A DNA stretch of 64,000 nt, taken from assembly GCA_009809945.1 (NCBI GenBank), contig WTPW01000703.1:198601-262600 (forward strand). The letters run 5' to 3'. The notes beneath the pieces were generated by a model, which saw nothing but the letters and a program-made list of their open reading frames with translations, had not been told where the DNA came from and ran no database searches. Positions 36,601-47,622 of this stretch are shown in pieces (position 1 is the first letter of the stretch; each line of letters starts with the position of its first letter). A program made the position numbers and the translations under genes. Origin of the DNA: Gigaspora margarita (lineage: Eukaryota; Glomeromycota; Glomeromycetes; Diversisporales; Gigasporaceae).

Positions 36601-38099
36601 TTTCTAATATAAAAACTGTTACACTTCAACCTCAAACTCTAATTAGCCTGACTGCATTGGTTAAAAATTGGAACCAAGACCCTTTGGCCCTTAATAATAG
36701 TCTTATAATTACAAAAGATCAAGCTATAGTTACAAATAGAATCACTATTTTATTTTCTTTACAACTTTCTATTGAAGACACAGATTCCTTGCAAAATAAT
36801 CCTTTTAATAGCTATATCAAAACAACTATTGAACTACTGTCAAGTGACGAATTAATGCTATTACCCGAAGATAACAGGGATGGTAAATGACTAGGTCATT
36901 TGATTATTTTTTAAGTAACCTAAAATGACTTATAAATAACTGGTATTTTTTGATCATTTGAATTTTGGTCATTTGTAAATGACCAATAACCAAATGACCC
37001 ATGTCATTTATAAATAACCTGGGTCATCATAGTCATTGGTCATTTTACATTAACAAAAATAGCATTTGATTCAATAATAATCGAACACTTGACATATTCG
37101 GGTAACAATTGATATTAGCATTATAGATAAACTATATCCCTTAACCTGCTTACCGCTTCTATGTACCCTTTTCTGCTTGTTACAATATATATAACCCATA
37201 CTTCTTAATAGCTTTATACTTCTTATACTCCTTAATAGCTTTATACTCCTTAATAGCGTCATACTCCTTAATCAACTTCATTATTACTTTATTACTAGTT
37301 TATTGTCATTTTAAGAACAATAATTAAGACAATCATATGCTATTATGGAATTACCCTACAATACCTGTATCTGACAAGGTACTAATGATCTACTATAAAA
37401 GGCTAAACTAATTTTCGAATATAATGATAATTATTTATGTAGTTGAGATTCAATAAAGATAAATCAGAATTATAAATAAATATTATATGCATATTAAAAA
37501 GGGGTGAATCATAATTAGTAAGAGATTGCTCTTTATCCAATTCAAGTTTGAGAATATAAGTAAGAAGAAATTGTCCAAAACGATAATGTTAATATGAGTA
37601 TTAAAACTACTAATTTCATGATATGCAATTTAAAGTAAAATGAATATTTGAATTATTTATTGGTACAATAAATAATAGGACCAGAAAGATCTGGATCTTT
37701 TTTTCTTTAACTCTTCCTGTATTTTTTTCATATTTCTTGTATTTTCATGTATTATACAAAACCAGATTTGCATATTTTAAATTCTTATTAATGAATTTAA
37801 AACTCAAATAATATAATGGTAGCATGTGTGAATATTAAAGAAAAACAAATTTAGTAATATTTATAAGAAAATATTATATAATAGATAGCAATGAATGCTT
37901 GTTTGATAACGATAAAGTTTCGCAAGAGTAAAAATAGGTACTTAATAGCTACCATTATTTTATATTTAGTAAAATAAATTAAAGAGATTTTTTGTCTCTA
38001 ATTCTATATCATGCTATCTCACACAAAATACTTGTAGATAATATGTCAGATTATTTTCATATCAAGCTTTAATATGGGTAAAAAAAGCATAATTTTGGG

Positions 38100-41000
38100 A
38101 TTATTTTTATTTGGTCGTCCCTGATAACCCAAAGGCAAATAAAAAGGCAGTTTGTCTTTCTTGTGCACGAAGATATATATTACCAGTTGCTCTTACAAAG
38201 CCTGAGTGCTTTGTTTCTAATAAAGCAAAACTGTGTCATAATCATCTTCAAAATTGTGAACATTTTAAAGCAGATTACAATAAGGATGAAGTTTTGGAGA
38301 TTCTCTCACGATCAGTTCCCGAAGATGCTAAAAAAAGGGTAAAAAAGGTAATTATATTAGCCATATATTAAAAACACTCTATACAATAAATATAATGACT
38401 ATTCTCAATAAAACTATAGTAGTAGAAGCAGCTGAAGTTAGTACTGAATCTGAGAATGAAATTTTTAATACATCAAAAACTAAATTGTCTACATCAACAT
38501 CTACTGAAACTGTTTTACAAATTAAAAAGCAAACAACACTTTCTTATTATGTTTTATGCCCACTATCTAAAAATGATAAGTCGCACTTTGAGAACTTAAT
38601 ACTACGAATGATAGTTTCAAATGGTCTTTCTTTTATCTTTATAGAGAATCAAGAAACGCAGGATGTTTTTAATTATATAATGCCTACTCTAAAGCTACTT
38701 AATAGGCGAGCAATTAGTGATCAAATTCTTTCAAAAGTATCAGTAAATCTAACTGAAGAAATTTTACAAAAAGCACATATAGATAAAATCGGAGTAACTG
38801 TAGCCTTTGATGGTTAGACAAACACAAAGCAAGAACATCTGTTTGGTGTTGTTTTGATCACTTCTTAGGGCAAACCTTTGATCTGGAATGCAAGCGATAT
38901 TAGTGACCAGCGATCAATGACTGAGAATGCAAAACTTCTAATCAAAACATAATAAATGATACTAAAGAAAAAGGCATAAAAATAAACTGTTATGTGTTAG
39001 ATTCTGCTGGTGAGTATGCAGCTGCAAGGTAAACTTTAAGTACAGTACCTTGTTAAGTATATATTAAATATTTAAATCAAATTTTTTACAGATGACAACT
39101 AAGAGTTGAGCATCATGATAAAGTTTTTATGCCTTGTATGGCTCATCAGATTAATTTAGTTGTTGGAGATATTTTTAAAGAATCTGTCACATACAAAAAG
39201 GCTTCAAAAAATGCAATACACATTGTGAGTTTTTTCCATTCTTCAACATATTTTACTGGCTTATTATGGAATGAGTAAATGTTATGTTATCGACAAACTA
39301 TTTCTCTTGTCACCCAATTTGAAACTCGATGGAACAGTTTCTACTTTTGTTTTATTCCATATTAAAAACTGAAGCCACTCTTAAAGTAAGTACTGTATAT
39401 AATTAGTAAATAAATTAATAGGAAAGATGCATACCGTATTTGCATGGACATGTATATTATTTTGAAATTCCAATTGTTATACTTTTGTTATATACGAAAT
39501 ATTGTATATGCACATTCTGATTAATGTGTATTGTTTTAAAATAATGCACAAATACTTGTTATTACATGCTAATATGGTAGCATTCTTGTAAAGGTCTGTG
39601 TCATTTTACTAATAATCACTCCAAGATACTACATTTTGTTGACAAGCTTATTTTATGGACGATTGATTCACAGAAAGGTTTATTTTGTAGATATTATATT
39701 TTGTTACAAACAAAAGTTGATTAATCTGATTAATCAATTAATCGATTGACTTTTCAAATATGTGATTAATCGATTAATTGATCAATCGATCAGTCGATTA
39801 ATTGATTAACCTGATTAATTGATTAATCAATTAACTTTTGAATTTGTGAAACATCTGATTAACTTTTTTTAAATATTTCTATTATTTTACTATAGTAATC
39901 AATTAGTCGATTAATAGATTAATCAATTAATCAATTAGTTAGTACAATCGATTTTTAATCGATTATTAAAAAATTTTATTTAACTAATCGTGTAATACTA
40001 TATATTTTACCCAATAACTTATTTTACTAAAAAGTTTTTTTTTATAAGTTGCACTAACTTAAACAAACTATAGCCAAAATATACTATCTATATAATAAAT
40101 TTGTCTTTAAATTAATCGCCTGTAAAGTAAGCTTGCTGATGAAATAGTGGTAGTATCATTTTTATATAATTAGATGTTGGCTACTAAACTTTCACCCATA
40201 AGAATGGGAACAGCAAGTACCTCTTGAAGTGGACATTCAAGGCAACGATTTGTGTCTGAAGATAACAATACAAGCAAGATGCTTCCACATAATATATATT
40301 AATTCTCCAAGACCCTAATTTTTGGAATCAGCTCTATGAGCTTCAAGACTTATTGTTTCTCTTGTGTGAAGTATTAAATAAACTTCAAAAAGATGTTACA
40401 AGACCGCATGAGATCATACATTGTTTTGAATAGGTTATTAAGGGTTTTGCAAACCATAAAGATAAATGCTTTTCTGATCATATAGTAGAATGATTAGAAA
40501 ATCTTTGGGCTCAGTGGGAGCAACCTTTTACTTTTATTATCACTAATTTTACATCCAAAATATCAACTTTCCAAATTTTCTTCTAATGCTTCTGGTCTCT
40601 CTTATACGCATTTCGCTCAATGATTAAATTACTATTACAAATTTTACGTGAATTTTTAGCATATCAGAGAGAAGAATTTCCTTTTGAAAAAGAAGTATAC
40701 TATCAGTTTGAAGAAAATATAGTTGATTTTTGGAAAATGTCTAAGGGATTAGCACTAGAATTATCCCAATTGGCATTATGACTTTTTGGCATATACATTA
40801 ATTCAGCTTTAGTTGAACAGTTATGGTCAACTATGGGCTTTTTTCATACAAAGAATCAAAACTGTTTACCAGTATTTTTTTTTTTTTAAATTTATTTATT
40901 TATTATTATTTATTTATTTTTAATTTTTTTATACTAATTAAATTAAGTTGAAAAGGTATTGGCAATGAGTCAATTGCATAGTAACATATTAAGCAAAAGA

Positions 41001-41392
41001 AAATGTGAGGAAATTGAAAAGGCTGAAGATCATTACAAATGAATTTGCCTTATAGCTGCTTTCAACCCTATGAAGAAGATAGAACACAAGAATTATCAGA
41101 ATCTTTATATTTGAATGAAATTCAACTATCAACTCTCGATAATTTAGTACCTGAACAAAACAAGATTATAGTTGATGATCCTGAAGAATACTGGTCTCGA
41201 ATAATTGAAAATTGGATTGATATGTTAGATACCAAGAATTATTCAAATAATGAAGAAGTCATGAATAATGAAATATCTGAATTTGAGTTTGGTGGACATA
41301 TTATCCATCCAGCAGAGGATCCATCAGCAAAGTGGAATTTACTAGAGTTATTTAATGATTCACTAGAAGCACCCATTTCATTTGTCTTCTAG
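38100..41392 (+). pseudogene. hAT transposase remnant with BED finger
   Basis: Segment 38111-38340 encodes a BED-type zinc finger: CLSC and, about 30 residues on, HNHLQNC. 38395-38817 gives a linker and the start of the RNase-H-like domain, ending VAFDG; a TAG follows where hAT proteins have Trp (FDGWTN), and another TAG follows ITS at 38864-38870. At 39060-39230 the motif MPCMAHQINLVVGD is intact, and ETRWNSFY occurs near 39330. After an inserted MITE, the C-terminal dimerisation region appears at about 40730-41035 (SALVEQLWSTMGFFHTKN, LAMSQLHSNILSKRKCEEIE), followed by an acidic tail (41039-41392). Several stops and frame changes make it non-functional. Introns are likely at 38350 and 39030. 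Confidence 0.85.
39632..40165. mobile_element. TIR MITE inside the hAT transposase
   Basis: The left end (CAAGCTTATTTTATGGACGA) and right end (AAAGTAAGCTTGCTGATGAA) are inverted, with outer GATACTAC words facing each other. The interior is rich in ATTAATCGATTAATTGATCA palindromes. It is related to the smaller element at 6505-6702. Confidence 0.6.
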
Positions 41393-42338
41393 AAAATAAT
41401 AAATAATTTTTCATCAGACTAGCATCTTAATTTTTTTTAATATCCTTCAAGAAAGGGATACTAGAAGGTGTAATTAGCAACTTAAATTTGAACTCTTATC
41501 TTAGAAGAACAATATTTTTTTATTATTCGAAGTAGTAACAATATTATTCGTTTAAACTGTAAAAAAAAAAAAAAAAAAATTTTGGTGGGATTCTTTTTTG
41601 CAAATTAGGGGTTTTTATTTTGGGGCCTTTAATTTTAAGCATTATTTTTTTTGACATTTTGTATTAACTTGATCGTATTACCAATTGATGGAAGGGTTTT
41701 TTGCTGGATTAGTTACTATGATATCGATTTTAATAAAAAAATAAGATGCTAACTCATAAATGTTTACATTTAATATAATGATAATGGATCAAATCCATTT
41801 ATTTATTTGTACACATTAGTGAAAGGTGTAATGGTAATAAAAGTAGAAACTTAACTATTACTTTATACTTTAATGCACTTTTTTTATACACGCTTTTTCT
41901 TTAAATATGTAGATCGATAAAGCTAGAAGTAAATATAGGCTGAAAGCAACATTTTTGCTATTCTAAATAAAAAGGTTAATTATGAATTAATATTAAAATA
42001 ATAGTAAAATTAGAAGTTATTAGTTGTACATAACTTATAGAAAACATCGTCAATAAATAAATGAAATTTTAATAAACACCAAAATTGAAAAAATTGAAAA
42101 ATTGTAAATTGAAAAAATAGTGTAAAACGGGAGGGGTTTTTTTTTAAGTTTATTTTTTATATTTTCATATAATATATATGAATAGGCTAAAATTATGCGA
42201 GTATATACTAATAATTGATACTTTAATATAGTAAAAAGCCTTCCTTCAGATTGAAATAAATAAAAATGCTAGATAAGCAAAGCATGAAATAAATCAATAA
42301 CCTGTAATAATCTATAAATTAATATAAGTTGATCAAAC

Positions 42339-42574
42339 AAAAGAGAAAGAAAGAAAAAGAGAAAGAGAAAAAGAGAAAAAAAAAGGAAGAGAGAAAAAAG
42401 AGAAAGAGAAAGAAAGGGGGAGAGGAAAAAGGGAGGGGGAAGAAAAAAAGGGAGGGAGAAGTAAAAATCGTTCGAAAATGATTTTTTTTTTTTTTTTTTT
42501 AAGTTTTTTTTTTTTCCTATACCAGTTTTTTTAGTTTGTCTTTTTCTTTTTTTTAACCTACTTTTTTTTGAAAT

Positions 42575-42623
<49 letters not shown>

Positions 42624-42630
42624 TTTTCCA
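42339..42630. repeat. Purine-rich microsatellite and poly-T/poly-A tract
   Basis: 42339-42465 is a GAAA/GAGAAA microsatellite. 42481-42622 is mostly T runs up to about 30 bases, then A. The 120-codon minus-strand frame covering it is low-complexity and rejected. It lies just inside the right end of the hAT element. Confidence 0.8.
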
Positions 42631-43240
42631 ATTAAATTGTATTAATTTTTAAATGACCCTAATAGGTCATTTGACTTTTGAAATGACACATGACTGGTCA
42701 TTATTCACATGTGTCAATTGGGTCATTTCATGTCATTTACCATCCCTGGAAGATAATGCACTAGATAACATTGAAGCCCATGAACCAAATGTGGAACCAG
42801 ACTCAGTTTAACTAGAATTAAAGAAGATTTAATAAATACTAAAGCTACTACTGCAACTAGGGCAAATCCTCTTTTGACATTCACTTGGAGAAACCAAACC
42901 AGTGAAATAATTTCTCAGCTGAACCAAGAGACTTGTGAAAGCCAAAGAGAAAAGCAAATACAGATATTGGAAGCTTGTTACTACTTGAGAAAACTTTGGC
43001 AAGATTTTTAGAATAATTATAAAGTAACAAAAGAAATAAAAAAGGTTATAAAAGCTGCCTTGGGATCATATAGGACTTACAGCACTTGGAAATATGCTGA
43101 GAGAGCTTATCAAGTTAATTGTTGGAAATTATCAAAATTATACAAGACACAGTATATTTCTCTCAATAGTATAAATAAGTTATCGAATGAAGAGTTTACC
43201 AAATTAATGGAATTAGGAACTCATGGAGTTTGTTCTTAAA

Positions 43241-44107
43241 GAGGATAGAAATGTTATATAACAGTTTTCTTGTTCTATCTCTAGAACATTCCAAAGAATA
43301 GCAATTGCAAAGCAAGTAAGTGCAAAATACAAAACACAATTGTGCAACAGGAGTTTTATTAGTTTTATTAGTTTTATTAGTTTTATTATTTTTAGTTTTA
43401 TTAGTTTTATTAGTTTTATTAGTTTTATTAGTTTTATTAGTTTTATTAGTTTTATTAGTTTTATTAGTTTTATTAGTTTTATTAGTTTTACAAAAGATAT
43501 ATAAACCCTATTCATTCTACCTTTCTGCAGAATAAACTCAGATTTTTCTCATCCTCTCCTAATGTTTATAAATAAATATCCTCTCTACATTATATCATAT
43601 TATTATTAATAAAAATATATCTTATCCCAATAAATATTATCTTGTTCTTTGATAAATATATACTAAACTGCTCTCATGAAGTAATATTCTACTTGCACAC
43701 TGCTTCATATCTTCTTTGATTCTTTTAAAATCCTGTTACTGTGTATTGTGTTGCAAGTCCTATATAGAAGGCTATAGTCACTTGTAACAACATTATAATT
43801 TTGATTGGTCAGATCATATAAACAAAAATCAGATGATATGTATCTAATGAAGAAACAAGTATTATGAGTTTGTGAAATGTATAATGTACCATATCAGCAA
43901 GTTTCAAAACAAACATTCATTTTGTAAAACCCATCTATAACTTAAAATCCATATAAGAATCACCTTCTGTGCATTAATAAAAAATTTCTTGATCAATTTA
44001 TTATTAAACCTCAAACTCAACCCTTGATATAGACCCTAACCCTAACCTAAACAATCTTTAAAAGTTCTGTCAATGATCATGCAAGTGTAAATTTATGTTG
44101 TCCTGCC
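43241..44107. repeat. Minisatellite and spacer
   Basis: At 43352-43489 the 9-bp unit AGTTTTATT repeats about 15 times with one variant unit. It produces open frames of (VLL)n or (LIK)n on the two strands that are not genes. Beyond it, to 44107, the DNA is AT-rich; 43930-44100 is a diverged relative of 2990-3200, with GACCCTAACCCTAACCTAAA. A retroelement LTR could lie here, but I could not find its partner. Confidence 0.7.
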
Positions 44108-44826
44108 CAGAGATGGTAAATGACTTTAAATGACCTAAATGACTCAAATGACAAATGACCAGTCATTGGTCATTTCATAGCCCAAATGACTTAAGAAGGT
44201 CATTTACTCTGGTTAATTGATTATCCAATACTTTAGCTAATCAAAATTGATTATTGTTCTCTGTAAAATGAAATGTCGCTAGATACTATTCAATAAAAAT
44301 TATTACACATGATAAATAACTGATGACCCCAAGTGGCCAGTTATCAATTGATGAATGATTGCTTTATTTTGGCTCAATAACCAGATTATTTCTATACCTG
44401 TTGTAAAGTGACATTCCAATTGAATCATAAAGTCAGGTAAGAAGCGATTAAAAAAACAATAAATAAAAAATAATGTATTTACTTTTTTAAAAAAAAAGTT
44501 CATATATAATAATTTACCAATTACAAAATGATAATCATTTTCAACTTACAAATGGCATGTTAATTGACATAAATTGAGAAATGATGCGAATATATATATT
44601 ATTTAAAACATCATTATACAAGTTTTTTGAGATCATAGGATGTCAACTCTATGCAAAATGACCTAATGACCAAATAACCCTGGTCATTTAGAAATGATCA
44701 TGGTCATTTGGTCACAAGTCATTTCCAAATGACCAAAATTTGAATAATCTCAAATGACTAGTCATTTTGAGATCATTTGAGGTCATTTGAAAAATTGGCA
44801 AATGACCAGATCATTTACTATCCCTG
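44108..44826. mobile_element. hAT non-autonomous derivative, 719 bp
   Basis: The ends CAGAGATGGTAAATGACTTT and GTCATTTACTATCCCTG match those of the 5.87-kb element at 36875. Flanks GTCCTGCC (44100-44107) and GTTCTGCC (44827-44834) form a 7-of-8 duplication. Subterminal AAATGACC/GGTCATTT words are dense on both sides (44117-44205, 44645-44815). The middle is AT-rich, without transposase. Confidence 0.9.
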
Positions 44827-46018
44827 GTTCTGCCTATAATTTGCAATAAATATTACCTAATATTTGTTTATTTTTTTGGCCAATTAAAATTATTATGTGA
44901 TTATATTGAGGGTGACAATTTGTAATTATTATTCAGTCCAAAAATCTTGAAGCTTTCTAATAAAAATACTGCATAACATGAAATAACATGATAGGCTGGT
45001 CTCAAATTTTGGCCTAAATTAAGATTACTTCAGACTGAAATCCAAAATAACTTCCTATGTGTATTTTGTGGTTAAATGGCAAATAAAATAAAAAATGATT
45101 TAAAATAACATAAAATAATTTAAAAAAATATAATAATTTAAAAATATAATTCATTATATATCAATCAACTCTTTCTGATGATCACTTGGACCAAATTTTT
45201 AACGAAAAAAAACAAAAAGTTTTTTGTTGGAGTTGATAGTATCGCAGGACCTATGGTTTTTACAAAGGTCAACTTTACTCTGGGGGACTCCTTTGTTATA
45301 TTCAGCACGCAAGCCAAAAGCAATGTTAGTAGGACAAGTGAAACAAGCAAGCAGCGCTTTAGTAAGCACGAAACTTTGGTGGAGAGACAAAAAATTTCTT
45401 CGTTGACGAAGTAACCTGTAACAGAATAAAGGGGAACAGCAAAAAAATGAGTTTTCTGACTACACACTTCTGTGAATTTCTTGCAAGTGATTCCTTCCTA
45501 TCATTTTTCTTGCTTCCCTGCTGACCTTTCAAAATTTTTGATGAAAAGTGGCAATTTGGTTTACTTCCTGCAAAAGATCAGCATTGTTTACTCTTCCATA
45601 TTTGGACAGACCAAGTAGAATGCAACCACGTGATGTATTTGTTTATGGATGTGTCATCGGTACTACTTCATACGATGTTGCTCCAGTCGATGGTTAAGGG
45701 ATATCCAAGATTGGACATTTGGTCAGAAGTTGATATAAATTAAGGCATAGCTTTAAAGTAGAGATATACAATAGTTGCATTTGTTATATAATTTTTATTA
45801 AGCCTGGCACAGGTTATAATAGTATATACTTTTCTTTTCTTTGTTTTGTTTTGTTTCTTTTGTTAGACTAGCCTTCATGTTTATACTATGTAGTTTTTTT
45901 TCTTTTTTGTTTTCTGTTCCATTTTTCATTGTATTAGTTTTTTTTTTCTTTTTTTTATTTTCGTTTTCTTGGTTTTTGTTCTTTTTTTCTCTTTACCTAC
46001 TTTCCATATTTGTCCTTA
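44827..46018. other. Unassigned segment with mixed open frames
   Basis: 45180-45720 is less AT-rich than its surroundings and has overlapping frames on both strands (78 aa plus, 100 aa minus) with no domain I recognise. It may be a decayed gene or element. 45830-46010 is a T-rich pyrimidine tract. No splice model could be built. Confidence 0.35.
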
Positions 46019-46022
46019 TTAA

Positions 46023-46518
46023 GGGTAGGGGGTATGTCAATCATTTTTCATATGATCTTAGTGTCACAACGTGATTTTTATAAAAAATAGAAATATGCTA
46101 CTAATAAAACTTTTTACTATTACAATTAATCTTTATCAAATTTTTGTAGTAAATAGGTTAGATTATGTTCTTTATAGTAGTAAAAATTTTAGCAAATAAA
46201 ATATTTAAAAAAAATATACTTGTATATATTGTAAAGTTTCCGGGGAGCCACCAAATTTTCCAGGGTTACACAAGATTATTAATTAAATATCATATGATCA
46301 TCATATGACAAAATAATATCTAACCTTTAAATAAATGTATCTCGATAAATATCTACCCAATTTTGATGATTTTACTACCATTAGAATCAGAAAAACCTAT
46401 TCTACAAATTTTAATTAATTTTCAATAACAGTTTACATAATAAAATATTTATTAATATTCAAAAGAAAAAATAGTGACACAAAGATCATATAAAAAATGA
46501 TCGACATACCCCCTACCC
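46023..46518. mobile_element. TTAA-flanked MITE, 496 bp
   Basis: TTAA lies on both sides (46019-46022, 46519-46522). Inverted ends of about 48 bp: GGGTAGGGGGTATGTCAATC and GATCGACATACCCCCTACCC, followed by TCATATGATCTTAGTGTCAC facing GTGACACAAAGATCATAT. The interior shares ATGATTTTACTACCATTAGA with 33712-34078. piggyBac-like by target site; no transposase. Confidence 0.8.
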
Positions 46519-46522
46519 TTAA

Positions 46523-47180
46523 ATTTCTTGTTAGTTAAAGGAATATGAAGGAGAGAAGAAGCCATTTTGGTGTGGCACTTAGGCTAGTTTAACATAGCCT
46601 CTAGTTTTTAGATTAGTCTTCAAATTAGTGCGGTAGGTTGCACTTGGGCACTATCTAATGGCAGCAGCTAAGTAATGTCAGGCTTGCAAATTAGGAGTAA
46701 ACAAGTTTATTAATGTAGCAATATACTTAGTATCTTAATAAAGTACTGGCGAAAATACCTAAGTGAAAAAAAATATATATATATATATAATTAAAATAGA
46801 TTATACAAATAAAACATAATTTTTTTAAAAAAACAAACAAAAAAAAATAAATAATAAAAATTAAGGTAAAAATTTTTGTTCCTACTTGGCAGTCCTCTCA
46901 TATATGTTTATTTCATTTTGCAATAAAATGATTCAAGAAAACTGTTAAAAAAAGAGCTACTGAAGAGTTTTTTTATTCGATTGTAAAGAGCTAGAGAACC
47001 AGTATTAATGAGTAAGAATTTATAAATAAACATTTAACTTTTATAGAAAATAACAATTACAAAACAGTTATTCAAATTGATACCTTTTAACATTAACTTT
47101 TAAGTTATCCAATTAGTGATTTATTTCATTCAATAAGTGACAATTTTGCATTTGACCAATAGAAACTTGGGAGAATTAGT
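46523..47180. other. Intergenic, no gene seen
   Basis: AT-rich. 46560-46690 contains words such as GGTTGCACTTGGGCACTATC that recall the SINE body at 15620 (GCAGGTTGCACTTGATTTT), so it may be a decayed SINE fragment. The evidence is slight. Confidence 0.3.
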
Positions 47181-47186
47181 ACGGCA

Positions 47187-47420
47187 GTTTGAAGTTAATT
47201 TTTTAGTTAACATTACCTCTAAAAAATGAACAGTTAATCAAAATGTTGGATAACTCTTGCCAGTCACATTATTTATATCAACCAATGAAATTACCCACCT
47301 TAGTTAATTTTTATTTGTTTATTTTATATGTTTATTTTATTTTATCCTCCTCTCTCCTCTCAAGAGTCCTCAGAAATGATATCAACAGAAGAATCAATTT
47401 CAAATAGCCTTAACCCAAAA
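47187..47420 (-). mobile_element. Short MITE, copy 1 (inverted ends TTTGAAGTTAATT)
   Basis: CAGTTTGAAGTTAATTTTTT, then AGTTAACATTAC, at the left faces GATATCAACAGAAGAATCAATTTC at the right. The sequence is the reverse complement of the better-preserved copy at 53573-53822. A partial third copy is at about 50430-50560 (AGAAAATTAACTTCAAAC). Confidence 0.65.
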
Positions 47421-47622
47421 TTCTGATCATAATTGCTGCATATATACTTTAAAATAATGCAGATCTGATTACTAGATCACGAGAATTTTGGCTATAAAAA
47501 TTGTATATACATACATACAAAGTTCTTTTTCTCAGATAAATATTTTATCAGTCAACCGATTTGTCACACTATTTATGATTGAGTTTTTTGTTATATATAA
47601 ATTTATAAAAAAATATATATAA

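Larger units (their letters stand above)
36875..42748 (+). mobile_element. hAT transposon, 5.87 kb, exact 8-bp duplication, decayed
   Basis: GAAGATAA flanks both sides (36867-36874, 42749-42756). The ends are CAGGGATGGTAAATGAC and GTCATTTACCATCCCTG. About 170 bp at the left and 100 bp at the right are filled with AATGACC and GGTCATTT words. Inside lies a decayed hAT transposase (38100-41392) on the plus strand, plus later insertions. A 719-bp derivative of the same family is 44108-44826. Perfect duplications with a decayed transposase suggest relatively recent mobilisation in trans. Confidence 0.93.
26745..43240 (+). mobile_element. Ty3/gypsy-like retroelement fossil, broken, with nested insertions
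   Basis: Recognisable parts in order: a retropepsin-like segment (about 26770-26960), a CCHC-type zinc-knuckle-like stretch (about 27190-27360), reverse transcriptase (about 32500-32850 and 33550-34310), RNase H (about 34320-34660, with ATDASYKGFGAILSQ), an integrase zinc-binding/core region (about 35000-35700, with IGIDLVGPLP) and an integrase tail to about 36090. A further coding-like stretch of unknown function lies at 36600-36866 and 42757-43238. The copy is broken in many places (more than ten) and looks old. It is interrupted by elements at 28882, 32854, 33712 and 36875. Flanking LTRs were not identified; the upstream edge abuts a SINE. Confidence 0.8.

Noticed and set aside
42269-42631. 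120-aa lysine-rich and phenylalanine-rich protein
   Set aside because: It is translated from GAAA microsatellite and poly-T/poly-A DNA at the end of a hAT element.
43213-43535. Leucine/valine-rich and (LIK)n proteins on both strands
   Set aside because: They are translations of the 9-bp minisatellite AGTTTTATT, whose unit is a multiple of three and so stays open in every frame without stops.
45841-46074. 77-aa phenylalanine-rich membrane protein
   Set aside because: It is translated from a T-rich pyrimidine tract and runs into the end of a TTAA-flanked MITE.
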